Positions 27,178 to 37,740 are shown, numbered from the stretch's first letter. The stretch: 64,000 nucleotides of DNA from Phycisphaerales bacterium (GCA_029260345.1 JAJDDK010000006.1:372001-436000); one strand, 5' to 3'. The notes: generated by a model not told the origin, from the sequence alone. Numbers and translations are program-made.

Positions 27178-28275
27178 TTACGAGAACAGGTCGGCTTTGG
27201 CGTGCAGGCCGGACTTGTCAAAGTGCGCGATCGCTTCATCAACGGATGAAAACACTTTGGTCGCTGTTTCGGTGATGAAGGGCGACGGGCTCTTCTTCGG
27301 CTTCCAGATCACATAGACCTCTTTGCCGTGCTCGTAAGCGTGGTGCAGTTCGCGCTCGACGCCGCTGGAGAGGCCGGGCACACCGCCGGGAAGCTCCGGA
27401 ATGAAACTGACGATCATGTCGGACTGATCGATGAGCTTGAAATCGCGCATGTAGATCTGGCCGTCGATGTCGCCGGCGATGTCGAGCACTTCGCGCACAG
27501 GCACGCGAAAAGATTCGCCTGAGGGCATTCGTGCTTCGACGAAGTCGCGCCCGTCGCGCGATGCGGCAATGGCTCGCTCGAGCAGGAGTTTCTCGTCCAC
27601 ATCGCCGGGGTCAAACGCGATGAATCGGGCGGCGAGAGCCGCGCGGAATTCGTCGATTTCCGCCATGACGTCGGGCATGTCGGCGACGTGGCTCATGGGG
27701 AATGACGGGTAAACCCGCTTGGCCACGGGGTCTGTGATCAGTCGGCGCAGGAGTTCAACGTTCTCCTGATTTCGTCCGCGGCTGACGATGAAGAATTTAC
27801 CGCCCGCGGCCTGAGACATGAGTTCGGTCGCGAGTATTTCCTCTTCGCGCCAGACCATGCAGTCTTTGAGCGTCGCGTCGATCTCGTGCTCGTCATGCAG
27901 GCGTCGGTGGACGACTTCGATGTTGTCCACGAGGCAGAGGAAGAGGTCTGCTTTCATGCGCACGGTTTGGTCAAAATCGAAAGCGCTGAAAAGGCCGTGC
28001 CGCCAGCGAAATGTGGCGTGCGTGTTGACGATCACGTTGGCCTGATCGCGGCTTTCCGAGGTGATGTGATTCATCACGCTGCGGCGGAGGGCCTGGAGGC
28101 GCGAAAGCGGAAGATTCAGGATGCGACCACGGGGCACGTCGGGCGCTTCGGCGTACATGAGTTCGCCGACGTGGTGCAATTGGACGGAATCGCCACGATC
28201 ACGGGCGGCTTGCGCCACCGCATCGAGGAACGGGCGCTTGTCCATGCCGACTTGTCCGGTGACGATCGCTCTCAT
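27178..28275 (-). CDS. Adenylate-kinase-like domain fused to deoxyribosyltransferase-like domain
   Basis: A 365-residue cytoplasmic protein. Residues 1-190 resemble archaeal-type adenylate kinases: a P-loop position at the N-terminus (IVTGQVGMDKRPF, degenerate, Lys kept but Gly and Ser/Thr lost), ANVIVNTHATFRWRHGLF (matching the IDTHA segment), and a lid-like basic stretch. From about 200 (RVYPSFPMSHV) the sequence resembles a nucleoside 2-deoxyribosyltransferase/TIR-like Rossmann domain. It has DQSDMIVSFIPE, then an ERELHHAYEHGKEVYVIW helix-strand with the Glu found in this fold. Function is not established; an enzyme or sensor acting on nucleotides is the inference. Convergent with the FG-GAP gene; gltX lies upstream. 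Confidence 0.65.
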   Translation of the reverse strand: MRAIVTGQVGMDKRPFLDAVAQAARDRGDSVQLHHVGELMYAEAPDVPRGRILNLPLSRLQALRRSVMNHITSESRDQANVIVNTHATFRWRHGLFSAFDFDQTVRMKADLFLCLVDNIEVVHRRLHDEHEIDATLKDCMVWREEEILATELMSQAAGGKFFIVSRGRNQENVELLRRLITDPVAKRVYPSFPMSHVADMPDVMAEIDEFRAALAARFIAFDPGDVDEKLLLERAIAASRDGRDFVEARMPSGESFRVPVREVLDIAGDIDGQIYMRDFKLIDQSDMIVSFIPELPGGVPGLSSGVERELHHAYEHGKEVYVIWKPKKSPSPFITETATKVFSSVDEAIAHFDKSGLHAKADLFS

Positions 28276-28410
28276 GAGATTTGAAGTATAGGGCGGAGTG
28301 GCGAGAGGCCGCGCCAGCGCGAGTGTAAAGAATCAGCGAAGGTCGTGAGGAGGGCGTTCGCGCTTGATCAGTGAGTCCATTGTCGACACTCGCAGTGTCA
28401 AATTGTTTGT

Positions 28411-30120
28411 TCAACCCGCGCCGACGGGAACCGCTTCGAGGCAGCGGTCGATGCGCTCCAGAACGGTGGATTTGCCGAGAATGGCGAGCGTCGCATCGAT
28501 GGGCGGACTGACGGTGGAGCCGGTGAGCGCCACGCGCAAGGGCTGGGCGACTTTGCCCATGCCGAGTTCGCGCTTTTCAGAGAATTTTTCGATCAACTCA
28601 TGCAAATGCTCCGGCCTCCATTGGTTCAATGCTCGTAATTCCGAATCTTGAACCTCTGACAGCTCATTTCTCAATTCGCGCAATACGGCGATGCCTTCGC
28701 CGTCGTTCTTGTGAAGGACTTTGGAGACCGCTTTCTCGTCGAAGACAATGTCGTTTGTGTCGGTGGTGAGGAACGCCGCGCCTCCGACGCCTTCGCGAAA
28801 GGTCTTGCAGCGCGGACGCGTCGCTCCGGCGAGCATTGTGAAATTGTCATTTGGCGCGTCAGCGGCGCCAGTGGCCTTCAGCAGTTCGGGGCTGTACGCG
28901 GCGCACCAGTCCCACCATCGCTGCGCGAACTCTTCTTCGCTCATGGCGCCGATCGCGTCGTTATTGAACGCGGCGAGCTTCTTGTAGTCAAAGCGAGCGC
29001 CGGTCTTGCCGATGCGAGAGGTGTCGAAACGCTCCGCGAGGAAGTCAAGGTCGAATTTTTCGATGTCGTCGCCGGGCGACCAGCCGAGGAGCGCGATGTA
29101 ATTGGTGACGACTTCGGGGAGGTATCCGGCGGCGCGGAAGTCTTCAACTTCGATTTCCGGCAATTCAACGTTGAGCGCCGCCGCAAGAGCGAGCAGGTCA
29201 CGCTGATTGAGCTGGCGGTTCTTGTCCTTGAGCCACGCGGCGAAATCTGCAGTGTCCTGAACACATGCGGGCGCGTCGGTGAGGCCGGCGTCGCGCACGG
29301 CCTGCCGCACGGCTTTGTCTTTATCGCGTTTGCTCATCTTGCCGCCGCCGGGATTGACGATGAGCGGGAGATGGGCGTAGTTCGGCGTGCGGAAGCCGAG
29401 GGCCTGTTGCAGCGCGACATGGCGCGGCGTGTTGGCGAGATGCTCCTGGCCGCGCACGACGTGCGTGACGCCCATCAATTCGTCATCAACGACGACGGCG
29501 AAGTGATAGGTGGGGAAGCCGTCCGCTTTGCAAATAACAAAGTCATCGAGTTCGCCGGCGGCGATGGTGACGTCGCCGAGGACGTCATCCTTGACGACGA
29601 TGTCGCCGGTTGGGGCTTTGAAGCGCACGACACACGGTTCGCCGGATTCAGCGCGCTTGAAGCGCTCATCGCGCGGGATGTTCAGCGCGGCGCCTTCGTA
29701 CTTGAAGGCGCGTTTTTCGCGTTTGGCCTCATCGCGCATGGCGGTGAGTTCTTCAGTGGTTTCGAAGGCGTGGTAAGCGAGATCGGCGTCAAGGAGTCGC
29801 TGAAGGTGTTCGGTGTAGAGGTTGAGGCGTTTGGACTGATAGAACGGGTGCACGCCGCGCGGATCGCGGTCTTGACCAAGATCAGGGGCTGGTCCTTCAT
29901 CCCAATCAATTCCAAGCCAGGCCAGCCCTTCGAGGATGCCAAGCACGGATTCGCGTCCGGTGTCGCGCAGCTGATCGGTGTCTTCGATGCGGAGGAGGAA
30001 GTGGCCGCCGAGTTTGCGCGCCAGCGCCCAATTGAAGAGCGCGGTGCGGGCGCCTCCGATGTGCAAATTGCCGGTGGGGCTGGGGGCGAAGCGAGTGACG
30101 GGAATTGGCGACGTGCTCAT
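28411..30120 (-). CDS. gltX: Glutamate--tRNA ligase
   Basis: Class I aminoacyl-tRNA synthetase charging tRNA-Glu (and, in many bacteria, tRNA-Gln for later amidation). The HIGH region is FAPSPTGNLHIGGARTALFN, RIEDTDQLR follows, and the KMSKS motif is GGGKMSKRDK. The protein has 569 residues against about 470-500 usually. Most of the excess is roughly 60 residues inserted directly after KMSKRDK and before the conserved RAAGYLPEVVTNYIALLGWS. The C-terminal anticodon-binding region is present (GSTVSPPIDATLAILGK). ATG 30120 is the first codon; no strong ribosome binding site is seen. Confidence 0.96.
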   Translation of the reverse strand: MSTSPIPVTRFAPSPTGNLHIGGARTALFNWALARKLGGHFLLRIEDTDQLRDTGRESVLGILEGLAWLGIDWDEGPAPDLGQDRDPRGVHPFYQSKRLNLYTEHLQRLLDADLAYHAFETTEELTAMRDEAKREKRAFKYEGAALNIPRDERFKRAESGEPCVVRFKAPTGDIVVKDDVLGDVTIAAGELDDFVICKADGFPTYHFAVVVDDELMGVTHVVRGQEHLANTPRHVALQQALGFRTPNYAHLPLIVNPGGGKMSKRDKDKAVRQAVRDAGLTDAPACVQDTADFAAWLKDKNRQLNQRDLLALAAALNVELPEIEVEDFRAAGYLPEVVTNYIALLGWSPGDDIEKFDLDFLAERFDTSRIGKTGARFDYKKLAAFNNDAIGAMSEEEFAQRWWDWCAAYSPELLKATGAADAPNDNFTMLAGATRPRCKTFREGVGGAAFLTTDTNDIVFDEKAVSKVLHKNDGEGIAVLRELRNELSEVQDSELRALNQWRPEHLHELIEKFSEKRELGMGKVAQPLRVALTGSTVSPPIDATLAILGKSTVLERIDRCLEAVPVGAG

Positions 30121-30183
30121 GGAGAAAGCGTATCCGTTTCAATTCAAGGCGTTTTGTGAGAATCCAAGCAGCGCCATCGAGTT

Positions 30184-30711
30184 TTAATAACGCACGACGG
30201 CATGCACGTCGCCGTAGCGGCCCAATGCCGCGCGGCCGTTGAGGTCGGTGAGTTCAATGAGCACTGTTGTGCCGATGATCTCGCCTTGCAGTTTTTCGAC
30301 GAGGTCGCAGCAGGCGCGCATGGTGCCTCCGGTGGCGAGGAGGTCGTCCACCATGAGCACGCGTTTGTGCGCTTCGAATGCATCTTGATGGATTTCGACT
30401 CGATCCGTGCCGTATTCGAGGCCGTAATCGACGGAATGCGTCGCCATGGGCAACTTGCCGGGTTTGCGGATGGGGACGAATCCGGCGGAGAGTGATTGCG
30501 CGATGGCGGTGCCAAAGATGAAGCCGCGGCTTTCGGCGCCGACAACGAGATCAACACCTTTGCCTCGATAGGGGTTGGCCATGAGTTCGACGGCGAGGGC
30601 GAGACCGCCGGGGTTGGCGAGCAGAGGGACGATGTCTTTGAAAACGATTCCCGATTTGGGGAAGTCGGGGACATCGCGGATGAGGCTTTTGATTTGGTCG
30701 AGGGGTTTCAT
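30184..30711 (-). CDS. apt: Adenine phosphoribosyltransferase
   Basis: Purine salvage enzyme making AMP from adenine and PRPP. The 175-residue length is normal. The family start (IKSLIRDVPDFPKSGIVFKD), GAESRGFIFG and RKPGKLP are present. So is the PRPP-binding motif VLMVDDLLATGGTM, with two acidic residues and the Gly-rich loop. It sits between gltX and atpC on the same strand. A hairpin repeat array separates it from atpC upstream, so it probably has its own promoter. Confidence 0.97.
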   Translation of the reverse strand: MKPLDQIKSLIRDVPDFPKSGIVFKDIVPLLANPGGLALAVELMANPYRGKGVDLVVGAESRGFIFGTAIAQSLSAGFVPIRKPGKLPMATHSVDYGLEYGTDRVEIHQDAFEAHKRVLMVDDLLATGGTMRACCDLVEKLQGEIIGTTVLIELTDLNGRAALGRYGDVHAVVRY

Positions 30712-30790
30712 GGTGCGGCGTGCAGGATAGCGGCGCAGTCAGGCTTGAACGGCGCTGTTCATGGTTGAGGCTTTGAGGAGGGAGAGGTGG

Positions 30791-30960
30791 GGAGCCCTCA
30801 CCTGTCAATGCTTTGCATTGACATCCTCTCCCAGGGGGAGAGGAGTTTGGAGCCCTCACCCGTCAACGCTTCGCGTTGCCACCCTCTCCCAAGGGGAGAG
30901 GGAGTTTGGAGCCCTCACCTGTCAATGCTTTGGATTGCCATCCGCTCCCTTAGGAGAGGG
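30791..30960. repeat. Three tandem ~58-base units, each with two hairpins (REP/BIME-like)
   Basis: Units start at 30791, 30849 and 30908, each opening GGAGCCCTCACC. Each unit contains a first palindrome and a second CT/AG-rich palindrome (CCTCTCCC / GGGAGAGG and relatives). In unit 1 the first stem is GTCAATGC-TTT-GCATTGAC. In unit 2 it is GTCAACGC-TTC-GCGTTGCC, where a T-A pair has become C-G with pairing kept. Unit 3 is more degenerate. It lies downstream of the atpC stop, so it may also stabilise or end that transcript. The units resemble bacterial REP-type intergenic palindromes. Confidence 0.85.
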
Positions 30961-30964
30961 ATTC

Positions 30965-31390
30965 TTAGAGGCCGCGGCCCGCTGCTTGAAACCGACGGGC
31001 GATGTCCGCCTTGGCGCGGGCTCGGGCGCGATCGCGACCGACCTGATTCATTTCCGCGGCGGTTTGTGGATTGCGGGCGCTGGCTTCGGCGAGTTCGGCT
31101 TCAGCTTCATTTTGGGAGATCTGCTCGACAGACACGGCGTTTTGGGCGAGCAGTGTCAGTTTGTCGCCGACCATCTGGACGAAGCCGTCTTCGATGAAAT
31201 AGCTGTGCGAGCCGCCTTCGGCAAAGGTCACCCGGAATTCACCGAGGCCGAGTTGCGCCACGAACGGCGCGCGGCCGGGCAGAATGCCGGCGGAGCCGTC
31301 GTGCAGCGGGAGAACGACAGAGGTCGCTTCCTTGTCAAAGACGCGGGCTTCGGGGGTGACGAGCGAACAATGGAATTTCTGACTGGCCAT
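30965..31390 (-). CDS. atpC: F1Fo ATP synthase epsilon subunit
   Basis: Central-stalk subunit of ATP synthase that couples to gamma and can inhibit ATP hydrolysis. The 141 residues show the N-terminal beta-sandwich signature (FHCSLVTPEARVFDKEATSV, GSAGILPGRAPFVAQLG, SHSYFIEDGFVQMVGDKLT). The C-terminal helical part (residues about 88-141) is long and rich in Ala and Arg. It is not next to the other atp genes here, unlike the usual atpIBEFHAGDC order; it stands between obg and apt. A triple hairpin repeat follows its stop. Confidence 0.92.
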   Translation of the reverse strand: MASQKFHCSLVTPEARVFDKEATSVVLPLHDGSAGILPGRAPFVAQLGLGEFRVTFAEGGSHSYFIEDGFVQMVGDKLTLLAQNAVSVEQISQNEAEAELAEASARNPQTAAEMNQVGRDRARARAKADIARRFQAAGRGL

Positions 31391-31513
31391 GGGATCGGCG
31401 GCTCCTGATGCGAAACTGGGAGTTGCGGAGTGTAGCGAGGAGGGTTCCGATCGCCCACCGAAGGGATTTTGCGCCGTGAGAGCGGTGCAAATCCGGAGCG
31501 GAATCGGCTGAAA

Positions 31514-33811
<2,298 letters not shown>

Positions 33812-33830
<19 letters not shown>

Positions 33831-33896
33831 ACCCACACTCCCGTTTCCGGGAAACGGATTTTAAGTCCGTCGCGTCTGCCATTCCGCCACGAGCCC
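33812..33896 (-). tRNA. tRNA-Leu (anticodon TAA)
   Basis: An 85-base class II tRNA. Acceptor GGGCTCG pairs with CGGGCCC (one G-T), the anticodon stem CGGA/TCCG carries a loop reading TAA, the long variable arm is TTTCCCGGAAACGGGA-like as expected for leucine, and the T arm is TGGG-TTCAAGT-CCCA. The discriminator is A and no CCA is encoded. Its 3' end lies inside the last codons of lpxB on the opposite strand. Confidence 0.95.
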
Positions 33897-33956
33897 GATG
33901 TCGCTGCTCCGTATTGTTGCACGGCGGCGCTTGTTCGGCGCGATAGCATCGGCAGG

Positions 33957-34727
33957 ATGACGGACTCGGCACGAATCCCGGATGATTTCATTGAATCGCT
34001 GACCGCTTCCGCGCACATGGTGATTCTGACGGGCGCGGGGGTCTCTGCCGAAAGCGGCGTGCCCACGTTTCGTGATGCGCAGACAGGGTTGTGGGCGAAG
34101 TATCGGCCTGAGGATCTGGCGACGCCGCAGGCGTTTGCGCGTGATCCGGAACTGGTGACGCGCTGGTATGACGAGCGGCGCGTGAAGCTTGCGTCGCTGG
34201 CGCCGAATGATGGGCATCGAGCGATTGTTGCAATGCAGCGGTGGGCGCTCTCGCGCGGAAAGCAGTTCACTTTGCTGACGCAGAATGTTGATCGTTTGCA
34301 CCACGCGGCAGGGAGCGAAGACGTCATTGAGCTTCACGGGACGCTGTGGGTGTGGCGATGCGAATCGTGCGGCGTTGAGCGAGAAGAGCGGGGCGGGCCG
34401 TTTGCATCGCACCCGCTTCGGTGTGAGTGCGGCGGATTGCGCCGGCCGGGTGTGGTGTGGTTCGGGGAGATGCTGCCGCAGGCGGCGCTTGAAGCGGCTG
34501 AGCATGCAATTGCATCGTGTGATTTGTTCTTGTCGATTGGAACCAGCGCGGTGGTGTATCCGGCGGCGGGGTTTGCGCAGGCGGCGAAGGCGAGAGGTGC
34601 GCGCGTGGCGGAGTTCAATCGCGATCCGACGCCGATCTCGGATCTCGTGGACTGGAGTGTTCAGGGGAACAGTGGGAACAGTGCGACAACGTTGCCGGAA
34701 TTGATGCGCCGGCTTGAAGAGAATTGA
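33957..34727 (+). CDS. cobB: NAD-dependent protein deacylase, sirtuin (CobB-like)
   Basis: A 256-residue Sir2-family lysine deacylase that uses NAD+. Motifs are ILTGAGVSAESGVPTFRD (NAD binding), TQNVDRLHHAAG, the catalytic His in ELHGTLW, the zinc cysteines CESC ... CECGG, and SIGTSAVVYPAA. WYDERRVKL carries the Tyr-x2-Arg pair of class III sirtuins, which in known members selects for succinyl or malonyl groups, so desuccinylase activity is a reasonable inference. It starts about 60 bases from tRNA-Leu(TAA), divergently. It is convergent with recX, the stops being ten bases apart. Confidence 0.95.
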   Translation: MTDSARIPDDFIESLTASAHMVILTGAGVSAESGVPTFRDAQTGLWAKYRPEDLATPQAFARDPELVTRWYDERRVKLASLAPNDGHRAIVAMQRWALSRGKQFTLLTQNVDRLHHAAGSEDVIELHGTLWVWRCESCGVEREERGGPFASHPLRCECGGLRRPGVVWFGEMLPQAALEAAEHAIASCDLFLSIGTSAVVYPAAGFAQAAKARGARVAEFNRDPTPISDLVDWSVQGNSGNSATTLPELMRRLEEN

Positions 34728-34736
34728 TTGTGCGGA

Positions 34737-35228
34737 TCAATAATCTTCGTGGGCGTGTTCGTTGAGAAGTCCTGACGTGATGTCGCGAATGAGTTCGTAG
34801 TCAAAGCCGCGGCGGGCCAGCGCCGCGGACAGGCGGCGCACTTTGGCTTCATCTGTGAGTTTCGGAGACATGGCGCGCAGGCGGCGTTCGGCGAATGCTC
34901 GTGCATCGCCTCGGAGGTCGCGGTCCTCTGTGGCGAGCTCAACTTCTTCGCGCGCGATCGTTTCATCCACACCGAGCAGTTTGAGACGGCGCACGAGGGC
35001 GCGGTTCGCGGCCGGGGACTTGGCCAGTTCCTGGCGGATGGCTTCCTGCGCGAACTTGCGATCGTTCAAGAGGCCGGCGCGTTCGAGTTCGGCGATGACT
35101 TCGTTGACTTCATCCACATCGGACCATCGCTTGACGAGGGCATCGCGGAGTTTGCCGCAACTCATGGCTCGCCGGCCGAGTCGCCGCAGTGCATCGCGTT
35201 TGATGGAATTGCGTGTGGTGGTGGGCAT
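34737..35228 (-). CDS. recX: Regulatory protein RecX
   Basis: A 163-residue three-helix-repeat protein of the RecX family, which modulates RecA filaments. Recognisable parts are ALRRLGRRAMSCGKLRDALV, the paired helical repeats with VNEVIAELERAGLLNDRKFA, and the ending VRRLSAALARRGFDYELIRD. recA is not next to it in this window. It is in line with the TPR and nth genes upstream on the same strand, with a 21-base gap, so it may be the tail of that operon. Confidence 0.92.
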   Translation of the reverse strand: MPTTTRNSIKRDALRRLGRRAMSCGKLRDALVKRWSDVDEVNEVIAELERAGLLNDRKFAQEAIRQELAKSPAANRALVRRLKLLGVDETIAREEVELATEDRDLRGDARAFAERRLRAMSPKLTDEAKVRRLSAALARRGFDYELIRDITSGLLNEHAHEDY

Positions 35229-35249
35229 CGTCGATCCGTCTTGAGAATC

Positions 35250-35567
35250 TTAATCCAGGTCAGCAAGCTCAGAGAGGTAGCCTTCGATCTCACCACTCGC
35301 CTTGGCGTCGCCGGCGCCGAGGGCGCGCTGAAGCCCGGTGCGCAACGTGTCGCAGGCTTCTTCGATGCGATCCAGACTTTCGAGTGATCGCGCTTTGTGG
35401 AAGTAGCAGTAGCAGTGGTTGGGATCGATGGCGGTGCAGCGGTCGAACCATGTCAGCGCGGTTTCATGCTCGCCGAGTTTGGCGTACTCGTGCGCGATCA
35501 TGTACGGCAATTCGGCGTCGGTCGGTTCGCTTTCGAATAGTTTCTGCAATTGATCGAGTCGGCTCAT
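35250..35567 (-). CDS. Small tetratricopeptide-repeat protein
   Basis: A 105-residue protein made almost wholly of TPR helices (LPYMIAHEYAKLGEHETALT, CYCYFHKARSLESLDRIEEA). These usually make protein-protein contacts. ATG 35567 (MSRLDQLQKLF) is chosen because the region upstream belongs to nth, whose stop is ten bases away. It lies between nth and recX in a likely operon (membrane protein, nth, TPR, recX). The specific partner is unknown. Confidence 0.8.
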   Translation of the reverse strand: MSRLDQLQKLFESEPTDAELPYMIAHEYAKLGEHETALTWFDRCTAIDPNHCYCYFHKARSLESLDRIEEACDTLRTGLQRALGAGDAKASGEIEGYLSELADLD

Positions 35568-35577
35568 GCTGGATTGC

Positions 35578-36336
35578 TCAATTCTGTGAGGCATTTGAAC
35601 AGTAGCGGCGGCAGATGGCGTCGTCGGCGCAGGCGCCGCCCCGGGCTTTGCAGACGGCGCGGCCGTGGGAGATGAACAGATGCGACATTTCAGACCAGGC
35701 ATCCCGGGGGATAAGCGCACAGAGGTATCGCTCCACCATGGTCACTGTGGCGTCTTGCGGTGCGAGGCCAAATCGCTTGGAGAGACGATCGATGTGGGTA
35801 TCAACGACGAAGCCGTTGTTGATATGAAAGGCGTTCCCGAGGACGACATTGGCGGTTTTGCGGGCCACGCCGCGCAGGGTGAGGAGTTCGTCCATCGTTT
35901 GCGGCACTTCACCGTCAAACTTCTCCACGATGTCGCGCATGGATTCGTGGATCGCGAGTGATTTGTTGCGGAAGAATCCGAGGGATTTGACGTAGGGCTC
36001 GATTTTCTTCGGTGTGGAGTTGGCGTAATCCTGCGGCGTAGGAAATGCCTTGAAAAGGGCGGGCGTTGCCTTGTTGACGTTGGCGTCGGTGGTTTGGGCG
36101 CTGAGGATGGTCGCAATCAGGAGTTCATGTGGCGATGAGTATTCCAAGGCGCATTTCGCATCTGGATAGCGCTCGCGGAGGGCTTTCAGAATCGCGCGGG
36201 CGCGGCGGCGTTCGGTCGCGGTCACTTCAGGTAACGGGAAAGGCAAGTCGCGCAAACCGGGCGGGTTCGATGGGGTGCGTGACTCTTTGGTCGACGTTGA
36301 CTTTCGTGCTGACTTGGATCGCGTACCCGTGCTCAT
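35578..36336 (-). CDS. nth: Endonuclease III (DNA glycosylase/AP lyase)
   Basis: A 252-residue base-excision repair enzyme removing oxidised pyrimidines. The helix-hairpin-helix region is DELLTLRGVARKTANVVLGN (catalytic Lys in VARKTA) and the catalytic Asp is in VDTHIDRLSKRFGL. The C-terminal cysteines read C-x6-C-x5-C-x3-C rather than the usual C-x6-C-x2-C-x5-C for the 4Fe-4S cluster. The N-terminus has a basic Ser/Arg/Lys-rich extension of about 35 residues. The start 36336 overlaps the stop of the upstream membrane gene (ATGA). Confidence 0.95.
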   Translation of the reverse strand: MSTGTRSKSARKSTSTKESRTPSNPPGLRDLPFPLPEVTATERRRARAILKALRERYPDAKCALEYSSPHELLIATILSAQTTDANVNKATPALFKAFPTPQDYANSTPKKIEPYVKSLGFFRNKSLAIHESMRDIVEKFDGEVPQTMDELLTLRGVARKTANVVLGNAFHINNGFVVDTHIDRLSKRFGLAPQDATVTMVERYLCALIPRDAWSEMSHLFISHGRAVCKARGGACADDAICRRYCSNASQN

Positions 36337-36908
36337 GAGCGGACGCTTCCCGGGCGATGCAGCGGCCATGCGGAAAAGAGCGCACATAGAAATGTCAAAA
36401 TGGCGACGGCGGTGAGGTCGCGGCTTGCGGCGGGATGCATCGACTCGAATTCTTCACGCAAGCGGCCCACGGATTCAATCTCATTGGCGCGCCCCGCATC
36501 CAGAAGGGCGTGAAATGTTTCATTCATTTCCGGCAGGAGAAATCCCGCGTAATGGACAAAGACGCCGACGAGACCTGCGAGCAGCAGCGTTCGGATCAGC
36601 GTGGCGCCGAACGCGCGGCGGCTCTCCCGCAGGAACTGGGCGATGTAGGCAAGCACCGCGACGGCGATGAATCCGCCGGCGATCATGGCGGTGATCGCAA
36701 AGACGCGCGCCATGATGCTGCCCGCCGCAATCATCCATTGGTCATCCAGCGCTGCGAGGTCGCTGAATCTGGGATTCATGTCACGCATCGTGGGAAAAGC
36801 GATTGCCGCGGCGACGCCGGTGGCGACGACTATGCCGCAGGCGATGGACAGGCAGGCGCAATGCACCGTGGTGAGGACACGTCGTATAGAATCATGATTG
36901 GATTTCAT
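36333..36908 (-). CDS. Four-helix membrane protein of unknown function
   Basis: A 191-residue protein with four hydrophobic segments: TTVHCACLSIACGIVVATGV, IMARVFAITAMIAGGFIAVA, LIRTLLLAGLVGVFVHYAGF and LTAVAILTFLCALFSAW. A polar segment with FPTMRDMNPRFSDLAAL lies after the first. The arrangement resembles DUF4149-type proteins, but I cannot be certain. ATG 36908 (MKSNHDSIRR) is preferred; a longer frame overlaps the divergent gene. The stop overlaps the nth start, so it is first in the nth-TPR-recX operon. Confidence 0.75.
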   Translation of the reverse strand: MKSNHDSIRRVLTTVHCACLSIACGIVVATGVAAAIAFPTMRDMNPRFSDLAALDDQWMIAAGSIMARVFAITAMIAGGFIAVAVLAYIAQFLRESRRAFGATLIRTLLLAGLVGVFVHYAGFLLPEMNETFHALLDAGRANEIESVGRLREEFESMHPAASRDLTAVAILTFLCALFSAWPLHRPGSVRS

Positions 36909-36981
36909 CGTTGTGGCGTCATGGTACGCGCAGAATCGACATTCGTTCACGCTCAGGGATTTGGTTCGAGATCGGTCCGCT

Positions 36982-37728
36982 ATGGCACTTCCTTCTGCAC
37001 CCATTCCGGCGGCGCTTTCGCTTGCGGGGCTGCCGCGCGATCGGTCTGTCCGTGACTGGATCGAATGGACGGCGGACCAGGGATTTCGGGGCGTCGCTCT
37101 TGACGGGATGGCGGCTGGAGCACGGGCCCGCGATCTTGGGCGCGGGGCGCGGCGTGATTTGGCGTCATTGCTGCGCCGGCGAGAGCTTTCGTTTCTGGGG
37201 GTGGACCTGTGGATCCCCGCGGCGCACTTCGCGTCACCTGAACACCAGGACAGGGCGTTTGCCGCGACGATCGGTGCGATTGAGCTGGCTCGCGACTTGG
37301 CGACGCTCAATGGAGACGCCGATCCGGTGCTGTCCGTGTGTTTTCCCGCGGCAGATGATTTGGTGATTCGGAAGGAAATTGATGATGCCGCCATGGGGGC
37401 GGGCGTTATGTGTGCGAATCACGCGTGGCCGTTTGCACTGGAGGATGGCGCGAACATCGGACTTGATCCGGCGACTGTGCTCCTCGCCGGGCAGGATCCG
37501 GCGACGGAATTGTTGCGTTGCGCCGGGAAGCTGGGCTGTGTGCGATTGAGCGATGCGGATCAATCCGGGCGCGCGGCAGTCGGGTCGGGGCGACTGGAAA
37601 TCGATGCGTTTCGGATGGCGATGATGGGCGTCAATTGGCGCCGCCCTCTCCTGATTGATGTGCGGGGTCTGGCCGACGGCGGGGCGGCGGCGAAAGACGC
37701 GCTTCGTCGGTGGGCGGGGCAAGGCTGA
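36982..37728 (+). CDS. TIM-barrel protein, sugar-phosphate isomerase/epimerase-like
   Basis: A 248-residue soluble protein. Opening LSLAGLPRDRSVRDWIEWTA plus DQGFRGVALDGM, then FLGVDLWIPAAHF, LSVCFPAA, GVMCANHAWPFA and the late CVRLSDAD / IDAFRMAMMGVNWRRPLLID segments, follow the AP-endonuclease-2/xylose-isomerase-like barrel pattern. The usual metal-binding Glu/His set is not clearly complete, so enzymatic activity is uncertain. ATG 36982 is chosen (MALPSAPIPA). A longer frame from 36898 overlaps the promoter and start of the divergent gene. It is followed 12 bases later by the DnaJ-like gene. Confidence 0.65.
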   Translation: MALPSAPIPAALSLAGLPRDRSVRDWIEWTADQGFRGVALDGMAAGARARDLGRGARRDLASLLRRRELSFLGVDLWIPAAHFASPEHQDRAFAATIGAIELARDLATLNGDADPVLSVCFPAADDLVIRKEIDDAAMGAGVMCANHAWPFALEDGANIGLDPATVLLAGQDPATELLRCAGKLGCVRLSDADQSGRAAVGSGRLEIDAFRMAMMGVNWRRPLLIDVRGLADGGAAAKDALRRWAGQG

Positions 37729-37740
37729 TAGAGTTGAGCC

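Noticed and set aside
27178-28275. Member of a defence island
   Set aside because: The flanking genes are housekeeping or secreted proteins and no other defence-type gene is adjacent.
28385-28399. Small hairpin GACACT-CGC-AGTGTC after gltX
   Set aside because: It is followed by no T-run on the minus strand and is too short to call a terminator.
28711-30159. A 482-codon plus-strand frame opposite gltX
   Set aside because: It mirrors gltX codons; the sequence is Gly/Val/Ala/Glu-rich with no domain.
30791-30960. CRISPR array
   Set aside because: The units are contiguous with no unique spacers and no cas genes are nearby.
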